From CAVQZA01 sp963718355 (GTDB lineage Bacteria > Actinomycetota > Thermoleophilia > Gaiellales > Gaiellaceae), in assembly GCA_963718355.1 (NCBI GenBank), contig CAVQZA010000009.1:99402-163401 (forward strand): a stretch of 64,000 nt of DNA. Reading direction: 5' to 3'. The translations under genes were made by a program, and so were the position numbers. Of the stretch, positions 17,265-25,857 are shown piece by piece. Numbering within the stretch: position 1 is the first letter of the stretch; each line of letters begins with the position of its first letter. The notes beneath the pieces were generated by a model. It was not told where the DNA came from. It did no database searches and saw only the letters and a program-made list of their open reading frames with translations.

Positions 17265-19327
17265 GCCTCTTCAACCCTAACGCGCCCGTTCTCGAGATGG
17301 ATGTCCCAGGGCCTGTCGAACGCGCGCACGCCGGACAGCCGCACGGAGCCGGCCCAGCTCGGCAGCTCGTCCGGGGCCACGGTCTCGAGGCGGTTGTTGC
17401 GCGGATCGGGCCGCAGCCCGAGCAGGAGCTGGAGCAGCAGCACCGGCGAGCCCGCGGCCCAGGCCTGCGGGCGCGCGGCGGTGGGGTAGGCGATCGGGAA
17501 CCCGGTCTCCGAGCGATGCAGTCCCGCGAAGACCTCGGGGAGCTGGTAGCCGAAGTGGCGCGCGGCGGCGATCGTGACGCGGATGATCCGGTGCGCCTCG
17601 GGCCAGCGGCCGTACCGCGCGAGCCCGGCCGCGACGAGCGAGTTGTCGTGGGGCCAGACCGTGCCGTTGTGGTAGCTGAGCGGGTTGTAGGCCGCGTCTG
17701 CGGCGGACATCGTCCGCACGCCCCAGCCCGACCACAGGTCCTCGCCCATCAGCCGGTCGACGACGGCGGCGGCCTTCTCCTCGGGAACGATCCCCGACCA
17801 CAGCAGGTGGCCCATGTTCGAGCACATCGAGTCGACCTTCTTCTTGTCGCGGTCGAGCGCGAGCGCGTAGTAGCCGCCGCGCTCCTCGACCCAGTAGGCC
17901 TCGTCGAAGCGCACCTTCAGCTCCGCCGCCTCCTTCTCGAGCCGCTCGGCGAGAGCCGCGTCGCGCCACACCTCGCGTGCGAGCTCGGCCGTGCGCAGCT
18001 TCGCGTCGTAGACGTAGCCCTGCACCTCGGCCGGCGCGATCGGCGTCTCCGCGAGTGAGCCGTCGGCGAAGCGCTGCGAGTCGCCCGAGTCCTTCCACGA
18101 CTGGTTCTCGAGCCCGCGCGGCGTGCGCCGCTCGTACTCGACGAAGCCGTCGCCGTCCCGGTCGCCGTACTTGTCGATCCACTCGAGCACCCGCATCGCC
18201 GGCTCCCTGAGCCCGCGCACCAGCGGCGTGTCGTCGGTCCAGCGCCAGACCTCGGAGAGCAGGACGAGGTAGAGCGGCGTCGCGTCGACCGAGCCGTAGT
18301 AGCGCGGAAACCACTTCTCCGCCGCCTTGCCGTGACGCACCTCGTGCACGATCTTGCCCGGCTCGGCGTCGATCGAGGGGTCGTCCTCCACCGCCTGGAG
18401 ATCGGCGAGCACCGACAGCGCGCCGCGCGCGAGCTCCGGCCCGAACAGCAGCGTCTGGAGCGAGGTGATCAGCGTGTCGCGGCCGAACACCGTCATGAAC
18501 CACGGCATCCCGGCCGCCGGCAGCAGTCCGATCCCCGCGCGCCCGTCGCCGCGCATCCGCAGCGAGGCGAGGTCGGCGACCGACTGGCCGAACGAGCGAT
18601 GCAGCGCCTCCCAGCTCGCGCGAATCTGCGGAACTCGCAACTCCCATGCGGCGAGTGATTCCGAAACAGCGCTCCGCTCCTCGCCGAAGCGGCGCTCGAC
18701 GGCCTGCGGGATCACCTCGTGCCCGTCCATCGAGACGACGACGTCGAGGCGGACGTCCCACGACTCGCGCGGGCCGAGCTCGATCCGGTAGCGGACGATC
18801 GCGCCGTCGACCTGCCCGGGCCGCGAGAGGATCACCTGCGTCGTGTCGGTCGAGACCGGGTCGCGGAACACGAACTGGTTGACGTCGGCGTCGAAGCGCG
18901 GCTCGACGAGCGCGGGCAGCGGCGAGGCGTGCAGCGGGTCGCCGAGCGCAAAGTCGTGCTCCTTCACCGACATGATGTCCGCGAAGTCGGTGCCCAGCTC
19001 GAGCGCGAGCTCGAACGCGATCGGCTCCATCCCCTCGTTCCGCACCGTGACCTGGTCCTGCATCCCGTCGCCGACGAAGCGCTCGCGCTTGATCGAGAGG
19101 ACATCCTGCGGCAGGTCGCCGGCGAGCGGGTTGCGCAGGAAGAACCCGGCCGAGAAGTACTCGCTCTTTCCGGACGAGAGCAGGAGCGGCGTGGCGCCGT
19201 TGATCGTCAGGAAGAGGCGCGACAGGAACCGCGTGTCCAGCGCGAACAGCCCGCCCGTCATCGCGCCGAGGTCGCCGCGGTCGTCGCAGATGCAGAACGT
19301 CGAGCCTTCGAGGATCGTCAGCGCCAT
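17261..19327 (-). CDS. Glycogen debranching-type enzyme (amylo-alpha-1,6-glucosidase)
   Basis: 688 residues from ATG 19327, which overlaps the SDR stop by one base (TGATG). An N-terminal bis domain (GDE_N_bis, residues 1-210) begins LTILEGSTFCICDDRGDLG and contains ALDTRFLSRLFLTING. The catalytic (alpha/alpha) barrel follows, with PWFMTVFGRDTLIT, YGSVDATPLYLVLL, LENQSWKDSGDS and SYHNGTVWPHDNSL. It probably hydrolyses alpha-1,6 branches or related alpha-glucosides in the cytoplasm. Family members vary in substrate, so glycogen is inferred. Confidence 0.9.
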   Translation of the reverse strand: MALTILEGSTFCICDDRGDLGAMTGGLFALDTRFLSRLFLTINGATPLLLSSGKSEYFSAGFFLRNPLAGDLPQDVLSIKRERFVGDGMQDQVTVRNEGMEPIAFELALELGTDFADIMSVKEHDFALGDPLHASPLPALVEPRFDADVNQFVFRDPVSTDTTQVILSRPGQVDGAIVRYRIELGPRESWDVRLDVVVSMDGHEVIPQAVERRFGEERSAVSESLAAWELRVPQIRASWEALHRSFGQSVADLASLRMRGDGRAGIGLLPAAGMPWFMTVFGRDTLITSLQTLLFGPELARGALSVLADLQAVEDDPSIDAEPGKIVHEVRHGKAAEKWFPRYYGSVDATPLYLVLLSEVWRWTDDTPLVRGLREPAMRVLEWIDKYGDRDGDGFVEYERRTPRGLENQSWKDSGDSQRFADGSLAETPIAPAEVQGYVYDAKLRTAELAREVWRDAALAERLEKEAAELKVRFDEAYWVEERGGYYALALDRDKKKVDSMCSNMGHLLWSGIVPEEKAAAVVDRLMGEDLWSGWGVRTMSAADAAYNPLSYHNGTVWPHDNSLVAAGLARYGRWPEAHRIIRVTIAAARHFGYQLPEVFAGLHRSETGFPIAYPTAARPQAWAAGSPVLLLQLLLGLRPDPRNNRLETVAPDELPSWAGSVRLSGVRAFDRPWDIHLENGRVRVEEA

Positions 19328-20058
19328 CAGGTGCTGCGGACGAACCTTGCGCCGCTCGACTGGGCGAGCGCCTTGACCACGACCTCGTCGACGTTGACGT
19401 GCAGTGGGCGGGTGAGTGTGAAGAGGACGCAGTCGGCGATGTCGTCTGCGACGAGCGGCTCGATCCCCTGGTAGACGGCCTTCGCCTGCTCGACGTCGCC
19501 CTTGAAGCGGACGATCGAGAACTCGGTCTCCACGGCGCCCGCGTCGACGGTGGTGATCCGGATGGGGCGGCCGAGCAGATCCTCGCGCAGCGCGTAGGTG
19601 TAGCCGCGCACCGCGAACTTCGAGGCGATGTAGCCCGAGCCGTTGGGGTACGCCTGCCGGCCGGCGATCGAGCCGAGGTTGACGATGTGGCCTCCGTCGC
19701 GGATGTGCGGCAGGCACAGACGCGTGATCCGCATCAGCCCGAGCACGTTGGTCTCCATCATCAGTTGCTCGTCCTCGTCGGTCGCCTCGTCGGCGGGCAC
19801 GCGCCCGAGCGCTAGACCGGCGCCGTTGATCAGGATGTCGATTCCCTCGAGCTCGTGGACTGCGCGGACGACGAACGCGGCGCAGCTGTCGACGTCGGTG
19901 ACGTCGAGCGGCAGCGCGACCTCGGTCTCGAGCCGCTCGACGCGGCGCGCGCCGCCGGCGACGCGGACACCCTGCGCGGCGAGTTGGCGCGCGATCGCAG
20001 CACCGATCCCGCTCGAGGCGCCGGTGACGACTGCGGTCTTGCCTGCCAGGGAAGCCAC
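19327..20058 (-). CDS. SDR family NAD(P)-dependent oxidoreductase
   Basis: 243 residues from GTG 20058. Rossmann motif VVTGASSGIGAAIA near residues 9-22, then NGAG, a catalytic Ser in NLGSIAGR and YIASK (Tyr-x-x-x-Lys). The substrate is unknown. The start is fixed by the -10 box TAGAGT 7 nt upstream; a longer frame from 20100 would begin inside the promoter. It heads the SDR-debranching enzyme-GT4 run. Confidence 0.9.
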   Translation of the reverse strand: MASLAGKTAVVTGASSGIGAAIARQLAAQGVRVAGGARRVERLETEVALPLDVTDVDSCAAFVVRAVHELEGIDILINGAGLALGRVPADEATDEDEQLMMETNVLGLMRITRLCLPHIRDGGHIVNLGSIAGRQAYPNGSGYIASKFAVRGYTYALREDLLGRPIRITTVDAGAVETEFSIVRFKGDVEQAKAVYQGIEPLVADDIADCVLFTLTRPLHVNVDEVVVKALAQSSGARFVRST

Positions 20059-20071
20059 GCGCCGGACTCTA
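20059..20071 (-). promoter_or_regulatory. -10 box of leaderless SDR gene, containing the CDF stop codon
   Basis: On the minus strand TAGAGT (20071-20066) precedes GTG 20058 by 7 nt. Its TAG is the stop codon of the CDF transporter. Confidence 0.6.
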
Positions 20072-20992
20072 GTCGAGCGGCGCAATACGGCGGACGGCAA
20101 CGCCGAGCTCGACGAGCGAGCGGTGGTCGACCTGGAGCGTCGTGTGGATCAGGCCGAACCTGTCGGCCAGCATCTCCTCGAGCTCGCGGCGCAGCGAGTG
20201 GCAGTCGGCATCGGTCTCGACGAGGACGTGCGCTGACAGCGCGGGGAAGCCGCTCGTCACCGTCCAGACGTGGAGATCGTGCACCTCGACCACCCCGGGC
20301 GCGGCGACGAGCGCGCGGCCGATCGCCTCGGGATCGATCCCGTCGGGCGCCCGCTCGAGGAAGACCTCGGTCGACGCGCGGATGAGCTGCCAGCCGGACC
20401 AGAGCATCAGTGCCGCGACCGCGATGCTCGCGATCGGGTCGAAGCGGTCCCAGCCGAAGACGAGGATCAGCGCACCTGCGAGCGCAGTGCCGGCGAACGC
20501 GGCCAGGTCGGTCGCGACATGGAGGAAGGCAGCGCGCACGTTCATGCTTTCGCGACTCCCGCCCCGCAGCACGCCCGCGGCGACGAGGTTCACCGCGACG
20601 CCGCCGAGCGCGACGACGAGCACGATTCCGCCGCGCACCGCTTCGGGCGTGATCAGGCGCAGGATCGCCTCGACGAGGATCCAGACAGCGACGAGCGCGA
20701 GGAGTATTCCGTTCACGAGCGCCGCCAGCACCTCGACGCGGCGGAAGCCGAAGGTCCAGGCGCCGCCGGCCGGCCGCGCGGCGAGCGAGGCCGCGACGAG
20801 CGCGAACCCGAGCGCGAAGGCATCGGTGAGCATGTGCCCCGCATCCGCGAGCAACGCGAGCGAGGAGGCGGCGATTCCGAAGCCGACCTCGGCGGCCATC
20901 AGCCCGAGGATCAGCGCAAGCGCGATCCCGAGTGCGCGCCGGTCGGAGCGAAGCCGCGCGTCGAGCCCGTGATCGTGGCCGTGATGGTGCAC
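20069..20992 (-). CDS. Cation diffusion facilitator (zinc-type) transporter
   Basis: 307 residues from GTG 20992, giving a His-rich N-terminus HHHGHDHG that may gather metal. Six membrane segments. Metal-site motifs: LADAGHMLTDAFA in TM2 and HVATDLAAF in TM5 (the HxxxD pair of Zn/Cd CDF proteins). The cytoplasmic C-terminal domain has EVHDLHVWTVTSG. Family role: proton-coupled export of zinc or a similar divalent metal. Confidence 0.92.
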   Translation of the reverse strand: MHHHGHDHGLDARLRSDRRALGIALALILGLMAAEVGFGIAASSLALLADAGHMLTDAFALGFALVAASLAARPAGGAWTFGFRRVEVLAALVNGILLALVAVWILVEAILRLITPEAVRGGIVLVVALGGVAVNLVAAGVLRGGSRESMNVRAAFLHVATDLAAFAGTALAGALILVFGWDRFDPIASIAVAALMLWSGWQLIRASTEVFLERAPDGIDPEAIGRALVAAPGVVEVHDLHVWTVTSGFPALSAHVLVETDADCHSLRRELEEMLADRFGLIHTTLQVDHRSLVELGVAVRRIAPLD

Positions 20993-21004
20993 GGCTTCAG
21001 CGTA
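20993..21004 (-). promoter_or_regulatory. -10 box of leaderless CDF gene
   Basis: TACGCT on the minus strand (21004-20999) with 6 nt before GTG 20992. It lies in the last codons and stop of the M48 gene, sharing one base with its TGA. Confidence 0.55.
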
Positions 21005-22061
21005 GCTCCGCCGCGGCGGCAATTCGCTCCGGCGGGATCGGGTGCGAGAAGAGGAGGACGTAGGCGGCGCGTGGCGGATCGAGGTCGGCGAGGTTGGCGA
21101 CCGCGAGGTCGCGGTGGACGTCGACAAACGCAGCGGGATCGTGGGTCGCCTCGAGCGAGAACCGGTCGGCCTGGCGTTCCCACCGCCGCGAGATCGCCGC
21201 CTCGAAGGGCAGCGCGGCGAGCTCGAGCATCGCGGCGACCAGCATCACGCGAGGCACCACGGCCGGGTCGGCCATGTCCGTGCCGAACACGGCCCACAAC
21301 ACGAGCACACCGACCACGGCGCCGGCGGTCGCGAGCACGGTTCCCTTCGCCACGTGGCCGTAGCGCCGGTGGCCGAGCTCGTGCGCGACGACGAGGCGCA
21401 GCCCGCGGAGCTTGCCGCGCTCGAGCAGCGTGTCGTAGAGGACAAGCCGGCGAGTGCGACCGAACCCCGAGACGTATGCGTTCACCTTGGTCGTGCGCCG
21501 GCTCGCGTCGGCCACGAGCACTTCGCGGAGCGGCACGCCGAGGCGCTCGGCGAGCGCGAGCAGGTCGGCGGCGAGCTCGGGGTCGGCCAGCGGCTCGAAC
21601 CGGTTGAAGACCGGCTCGAGCAACACGGGGGCAACGAAGCTCATGAGCACCACGACGAGCGCGGCGGCGACCGAGGCCGGCACGACCCACCAACCGGGAA
21701 GCCAGTGCGCGAGTGCGACGAGCCCGAGGAGCCCGATCACCGAGATCGCGCACCCGATCGCGAGGCCCTTCAGCCGGTCGACCGCCCAGGCCCGGGGACT
21801 CTGCGTCGAGAAGCCGTAGCGACGCTCGCGCACGAAGCCGCGCCAGTAGGCGAGCGGCGTCCGCACGATCGAGCCGGTCACGACGACGAGCACGGTCAGC
21901 AGCAGCGTCGCGGTCGCCCACGGCCCCCAGATCGGCGTCCACACGAACGAGAAGAAGCAGAGGACGCCGAGCGAGAGCACGAGGTCGAGCGGCAGGGTCA
22001 GATAGAGCGGGCGGTGGTAGGCACGCGCGCGCTCGACCTCCTCCGCTGTGAAGGTGGCCAC
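20997..22061 (-). CDS. M48 (Ste24-type) membrane metallopeptidase
   Basis: 354 residues from GTG 22061 (an in-frame CTG eight codons upstream is possible). Several N-terminal membrane segments. The zinc motif HELGH is at residues 227-231 and a downstream glutamate ligand lies in WERQADRFSLE. The pattern YGFSTQSPRAWAVDRLKG is typical of Ste24/CAAX-protease-like members. Likely membrane protein quality control. The stop lies 5 bp before the CDF start. Confidence 0.9.
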   Translation of the reverse strand: MATFTAEEVERARAYHRPLYLTLPLDLVLSLGVLCFFSFVWTPIWGPWATATLLLTVLVVVTGSIVRTPLAYWRGFVRERRYGFSTQSPRAWAVDRLKGLAIGCAISVIGLLGLVALAHWLPGWWVVPASVAAALVVVLMSFVAPVLLEPVFNRFEPLADPELAADLLALAERLGVPLREVLVADASRRTTKVNAYVSGFGRTRRLVLYDTLLERGKLRGLRLVVAHELGHRRYGHVAKGTVLATAGAVVGVLVLWAVFGTDMADPAVVPRVMLVAAMLELAALPFEAAISRRWERQADRFSLEATHDPAAFVDVHRDLAVANLADLDPPRAAYVLLFSHPIPPERIAAAAELR

Positions 22062-22078
22062 ACCTCCATGGTGGGCGC

Positions 22079-22294
22079 TCAGACCAGAATGCGCAATGCG
22101 GTGTCGGACGGGCAGCCGCGGGCGAGGAGCTCGGTCGCGAGATGCAGGTCGACTTCCTGGTTGACCGCGAGCATCAGCGAGTCCTTGAACCCGAAGCCGG
22201 CACGCCGCAGCTCTTCCCAGCGCCAGCGCAGAACGCGCTCGTTCTCGGTCTCGGTCGGTGCGTCGGAATCGATCTGGGCGGTAGCGAGGCTCAT
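22079..22294 (-). CDS. Small conserved protein, 71 residues, unknown function
   Basis: 71 residues from ATG 22294. The core ERVLRWRWEELRRAGF is followed by a helix ending HLATELLARGCPSDTALRIL. I recognise it as a common unnamed actinobacterial small-protein pattern but know no function. The ribosome binding site AAGGAGAG (minus strand 22307-22300) is strong but is the 3' arm of an 8-bp hairpin (see the leader RNA). It has unusually elaborate 5' RNA for so small a gene, so dose control may matter. Confidence 0.8.
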   Translation of the reverse strand: MSLATAQIDSDAPTETENERVLRWRWEELRRAGFGFKDSLMLAVNQEVDLHLATELLARGCPSDTALRILV

Positions 22295-22435
22295 GGTGAC
22301 TCTCCTTGGCCGGAAGGAGAGCCGGCCCGCCGCCCGGGGCCGACTCAGTTGTCTGAGGTCGACTCCCGCCGCATCGGAGCCGACCTCTATCTCTCACCTG
22401 CTCGCGCCACATGGGAGCAGGCGACTCCATTTTTA
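22295..22435 (-). ncRNA. Structured leader RNA with alternative hairpins over the ribosome binding site
   Basis: Possible -10 TAAAAAT at 22435-22429 (minus). In order on the RNA: P1, arms 22421-22415 and 22403-22397 (7 bp, 11-nt loop). P2, arms 22387-22376 and 22366-22355 (12 bp with one G-U, 9-nt loop). P3, arms 22357-22353 and 22348-22344 (5 bp), which overlaps the 3' arm of P2. Then two exclusive hairpins: A, 22327-22322 with 22313-22308 (GGCCGG/CCGGCC); B, 22321-22314 with 22307-22300 (CUCUCCUU/AAGGAGAG). B hides the ribosome binding site and A frees it. This looks like a translational switch. Ligand and Rfam class are unknown to me. Confidence 0.6.
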
Positions 22436-22459
22436 CGCGGCGCCCGGGACTACACGCGT

Positions 22460-22472
22460 CACCCTTCGGGTG
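22460..22472 (-). terminator. Short hairpin after the coiled-coil gene
   Basis: CACCC and GGGTG arms (22460-22464, 22468-22472) with a 3-nt loop, about 30 nt past the coiled-coil stop. No U-tract. It may end that operon before the leader RNA begins. Confidence 0.35.
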
Positions 22473-22501
22473 GTTCATAACGCCGCTTCACTTCGCGGGT
22501 C

Positions 22502-22756
22502 TCAGCGGATGTTGCTGATCGAGTTCTTCACGGTGTCGTGCTTCGTCTTCATGATGTTGCTCACCGCCGTGAAGCTCCGATTCTCGCTCTGCATCTGGCT
22601 TTGCAGCTCGAGGTACTGCTCGTTGAAGCTCATCTGATCGGTCGCCTTCAGCAGCTGGTGGATCAGGAGCTCGAGGCGATTGTGGATCGCCGTCAGCGTC
22701 GCCAGCTCCTTCTCCGCTTCGCCGAGCGCCTGAAGGGCTTCGTGCCTGGCATCCAT
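22502..22756 (-). CDS. Small helical/coiled-coil protein, unknown function
   Basis: 84 residues from ATG 22756, with a strong GGAGGAG site about 7 nt upstream. The protein is almost all helix-forming and rich in Glu, Gln, Leu and Asn. Heptad-like stretches run from residue 5 to 45 (LGEAEKELATLTAIHNRLEL) and a C-terminal segment holds MKTKHDTVKNSISNIR. No signal or membrane segment. It is last in the MFS-denD-SDR series and has lower GC codon choice than its neighbours. I do not recognise a family. Confidence 0.7.
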   Translation of the reverse strand: MDARHEALQALGEAEKELATLTAIHNRLELLIHQLLKATDQMSFNEQYLELQSQMQSENRSFTAVSNIMKTKHDTVKNSISNIR

Positions 22757-22767
22757 CCGGTCTCCTC

Positions 22768-23469
22768 CTACCCGCGGCCGATGAACGGCATCTTGGTGGC
22801 CATCACTGTCATGAACTGGACGTTGGCTGAGAGCGGCAGGTCGGCCATGTAGACCACCGCCTCGCCGACGAGGTCCGGGTCGATCGTCGGCTCGCCACCT
22901 TTCACCATCTGGGTCGCCGCGTTGCCGATGTCGATCTGCCCACAGGCGATGTCGTACGCACGCCCGTCGAGTGACGTCGACTTCGTCAGCCCGGTCACAG
23001 CGTGCTTCGTGGCCGTGTACGGAGCGGAGTTCGGCCGCGGCGAGGTGGCCGAGATCGAGCCGTTGTTGATGATCCGCCCGCCCCGAGGCGACTGCTCCTT
23101 CATGATGCGAAAGGCCTCCTGCGTGCAGAGGAAGACCCCGGTGAGGTTGGTGTCGACCACCGCCTGCCACTCGGCGAGGGTCAGATCCTCGAGCGGCCGG
23201 GCGGGCGCGCCGATGCCGGCGTTGTTGAAGAGCAGGTCGAGCCGCCCGTGCTGCGCCCGGATCTCGGTGAAGAGCGCCTTGACGGACTCCTGCTCGGTGA
23301 CGTCGCACGTGTGGACGGACGCATCGCTCCCGGCCGCGGCCGCCGTCTCGTCGAGCGCCTCGCGGCGGCGGCCCGCCAGCACGACGCTCCAGCCGTCGTG
23401 CGCGAGAGCGACCGAAACTGCCCTGCCGATCCCGCTGCCCGCGCCTGTGACCAGTGCGATCTTCGTCAT
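22768..23469 (-). CDS. SDR family oxidoreductase
   Basis: 233 residues. Rossmann motif LVTGAGSGIGRAV at residues 6-18; NNAG; catalytic Ser in NNGSISATS; YTATK for Tyr-Lys. The C-terminal FMTVMATKMPFIGRG is a recurrent ending of one SDR group. The start ATG overlaps the denD-like stop by 4 nt, so both may act on related hydroxy-acids. The exact substrate is unknown. Confidence 0.9.
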   Translation of the reverse strand: MTKIALVTGAGSGIGRAVSVALAHDGWSVVLAGRRREALDETAAAAGSDASVHTCDVTEQESVKALFTEIRAQHGRLDLLFNNAGIGAPARPLEDLTLAEWQAVVDTNLTGVFLCTQEAFRIMKEQSPRGGRIINNGSISATSPRPNSAPYTATKHAVTGLTKSTSLDGRAYDIACGQIDIGNAATQMVKGGEPTIDPDLVGEAVVYMADLPLSANVQFMTVMATKMPFIGRG

Positions 23470-24347
23470 TGCTCATCCTCGAGGTAGACCTGGATGATCT
23501 CATCGAAGCTCGCCTCCGCGCGGAAGCCGAGCTCGAGGGAGCGGTGCGGGTCGAACCGGCGCGGCCAACTCTCGACGATCCGCATGATCGCCTCGTCGGG
23601 CTCGCGCCGGATCAACGCCACGGCCTCGTCACCCGCGGCACGACGCAGCGCCTCGATCTGCTCGGCGACGGTGGCCGAGAGGCCGGGCATGTTCAGCGCG
23701 CCCGTTGCTTCGACCCCGGCCGCGTGCAGCAGGAAGCCGACAGCCGCGCGCGGCGAGGCGAACCAGTGGCGCACGTCGTCGGACACGGGCAGGACGGCCT
23801 CCCGGCCGGCCAGCGGCTCGCGGATGATGCTCGAGAAGAACCCCGAGGCGGCGCGGTTGGGCGGGCCCGGGCGGACGCAGATCGTCGGCAGGCGAATCGC
23901 GATCCCGTCGAGGAATCCGCGCCGCGTGTAGTCGGCAAGCAGGAGCTCCGCGATCGCCTTCTGGGTGCCGTAGCTCGTGCGCGGCGCCGGCGCGAAGTCG
24001 TCGCCGATCGCGTCCGGAAACGGCGGCCCGAACACCGCGATCGACGAGGCGAAGACGACGCGCGGCCTGTATCCACCGCCGACGCTGCGGATCGCATCGA
24101 GGAGTAGCCGCATCCCGTCGAGGTTGACGCGATAGCCCTTCTCGAGGTCGTCCTCCGCCTCACCCGAGACCACCGCGGCGAGGTGGTAGATCACGTCGGG
24201 CCTCGCGGACACGACCTCTTCGGCCACGCCGGGCTCAGAGATGTCCGCCCCGTCCGCCACGTCGACGAGCGTCAACTCCTCGCCGGCGAGCCGCGCCGCG
24301 AGCTTGCGGCCCAGCATCCCCGCGCTGCCGACGATGAGGATGTTCAG
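23466..24347 (-). CDS. denD: DenD-like NAD-dependent sugar-acid dehydrogenase (SDR, extended)
   Basis: 293 residues if started at CTG 24347, which overlaps the upstream TGA (CTGA, like the ATGA overlaps elsewhere). NILIVGSAGMLGRKLA provides the GxxGxxG nucleotide site within 13 residues of the start, so a later start is impossible. Tyr126-x-x-x-Lys130 lies in YGTQK. Patterns such as HLAAVVSGEAEDDLEKGYRV, RLPTICVRPGPPN and DVRHWFASPRAAVG match D-erythronate dehydrogenase. The usual partner genes of the erythronate pathway are absent here, so the substrate is inferred. Confidence 0.8.
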   Translation of the reverse strand: MNILIVGSAGMLGRKLAARLAGEELTLVDVADGADISEPGVAEEVVSARPDVIYHLAAVVSGEAEDDLEKGYRVNLDGMRLLLDAIRSVGGGYRPRVVFASSIAVFGPPFPDAIGDDFAPAPRTSYGTQKAIAELLLADYTRRGFLDGIAIRLPTICVRPGPPNRAASGFFSSIIREPLAGREAVLPVSDDVRHWFASPRAAVGFLLHAAGVEATGALNMPGLSATVAEQIEALRRAAGDEAVALIRREPDEAIMRIVESWPRRFDPHRSLELGFRAEASFDEIIQVYLEDEQ

Positions 24348-25844
24348 GCCGGGTCCGTCTCGACCTGGACGCCGCGGCGCAGGCCGAAGATCGCCACGAC
24401 CGCGGCGACCGCCATCGCGCCGGCCATCGCGATCAGCACCGAGTGGATCGCATGCGCGAAATCGAGCTGGATGAAGCGCGGGATCGGCCCGGCCGCCTCG
24501 CCTCCCTGCGACTGGGCGATCCGCGAAGCCTCGACTTTGGCCTGCGCGGACGGGACGCCCTGCGAGACGAGCGACGCAGCGGTGCGCGTTCGCATCTCGG
24601 TGACGAGCACCGTGCCGAGGATCGCGAGGCCGAGGCTCGCCGTGTAGTTGCGCACCGTCTGCGTGATCCCCGTCGCCTCGCCGTAGGAAAGCCGCGAGGC
24701 CCGGTTGACCGCATCCGTGCTCGAAGGCCCGAGCATCAAACCCATGCCCGCCCCCGCGAGCACGATGCACCAGATCAGCGAGCCGAGGCTGAGCCCCGTG
24801 ACCTTCCCCGCCCAGAAGCGCGTAACCCACCGCCGAGAGCGCGCAGCCGAGGACCACCGGCCGTTTCGCGCCGATCCGGTCGAGCATTCGCCCGCCGACC
24901 TGCGCGGCGACCACGAAGCCGAGGAAGTAGTAGAGCAGCACGAGACTCGCCTGCGAAGCCGATTTCCCGAGGCTGATCTGCGCGTACTCGCTGGCGAAGA
25001 AGAACGTCGGGATGAAGACCAGCGTCGAGATCCCGAGCACGATGTTCTCGACGAGAAACGGCCGGATCCGGAAGATCTTGACCTCCATCAGCGGCGACTC
25101 GGTGCGGAGCTGCACGAAGTAGAAGACGACCAGGAGTGCGAGGCCGCCGATGATGCAGAGCCAGGTGCCCGGGTTGCTCCAGCCCCAGATCAGCGACTGC
25201 TGGAAGCCGAACACGCTCAGAGCGACTCCACTGGCGATGAGCACGAGCCCGCGGTAGTCCATGCGCGCCGGCTTGTAGACCGTGGTCGGCTTCGAGACCG
25301 CGATCAGCACGAGCGCGATGATCGCGATCGGGATGTTGACCCAGAAGATCGCGCGCCACGTCCACTGCGTGAGGAAGCCACCGAGCGTCGGGCCGACCGC
25401 CGTCAGCCCGCCGGCGATCCCGAAGAAGAGGGCCAGCGCCTTGCCGCGCTGATGCAGCGGGAAAGTCTGCACGACGATCGCGAGCGCCGCGGGGAACATG
25501 AGCGCGCCGCCGGCGCCCTGGAGGACACGAAAAGTCACGAGCCAGGCCTCGGCGAGGCTTCCCTTCGGCGTCAGCCCGCAGAGCGCCGAGGCCGTGGCGA
25601 ACAGCGTGACGCCTGCGACGCACATCCGCTTGTGCCCGAGCGTGTCGGCGAGCCGGCCGCCGAACGCGAACAGCGCGGCCAGCGAGAGGAGGTACGCGTT
25701 GATCGCCCACTGCATGCCGGTGCTCGAAAGACCGAGCTCCCGCTGGATCTGCGGCGCGGCGATCGAGACGATCGTCTGATCGATGAACATCATCGACACG
25801 GCGAAGATCATCGCCGCGAGAATCAGATTCCTCGAGCCACTCAC
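24344..25844 (-). pseudogene. DHA2-type MFS transporter, frameshifted
   Basis: GTG 25844 opens a frame with MMFIDQTIVSIAAPQIQREL (TM1) and GGRLADTLGHKRM (motif A). It reads as a good transporter to about 24810, then must shift to the frame that continues KVTGLSLGSLIWCIVLAGAG and ends at 24344. The switch is at the four-C run 24806-24809 (a G-run on the coding strand), consistent with one extra base. Restoring it gives about 500 residues with 14 likely membrane segments. Either an assembly error or a real inactivation. First gene of the denD-SDR operon. Confidence 0.8.
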
Positions 25845-25857
25845 GTGATGCGCATCA

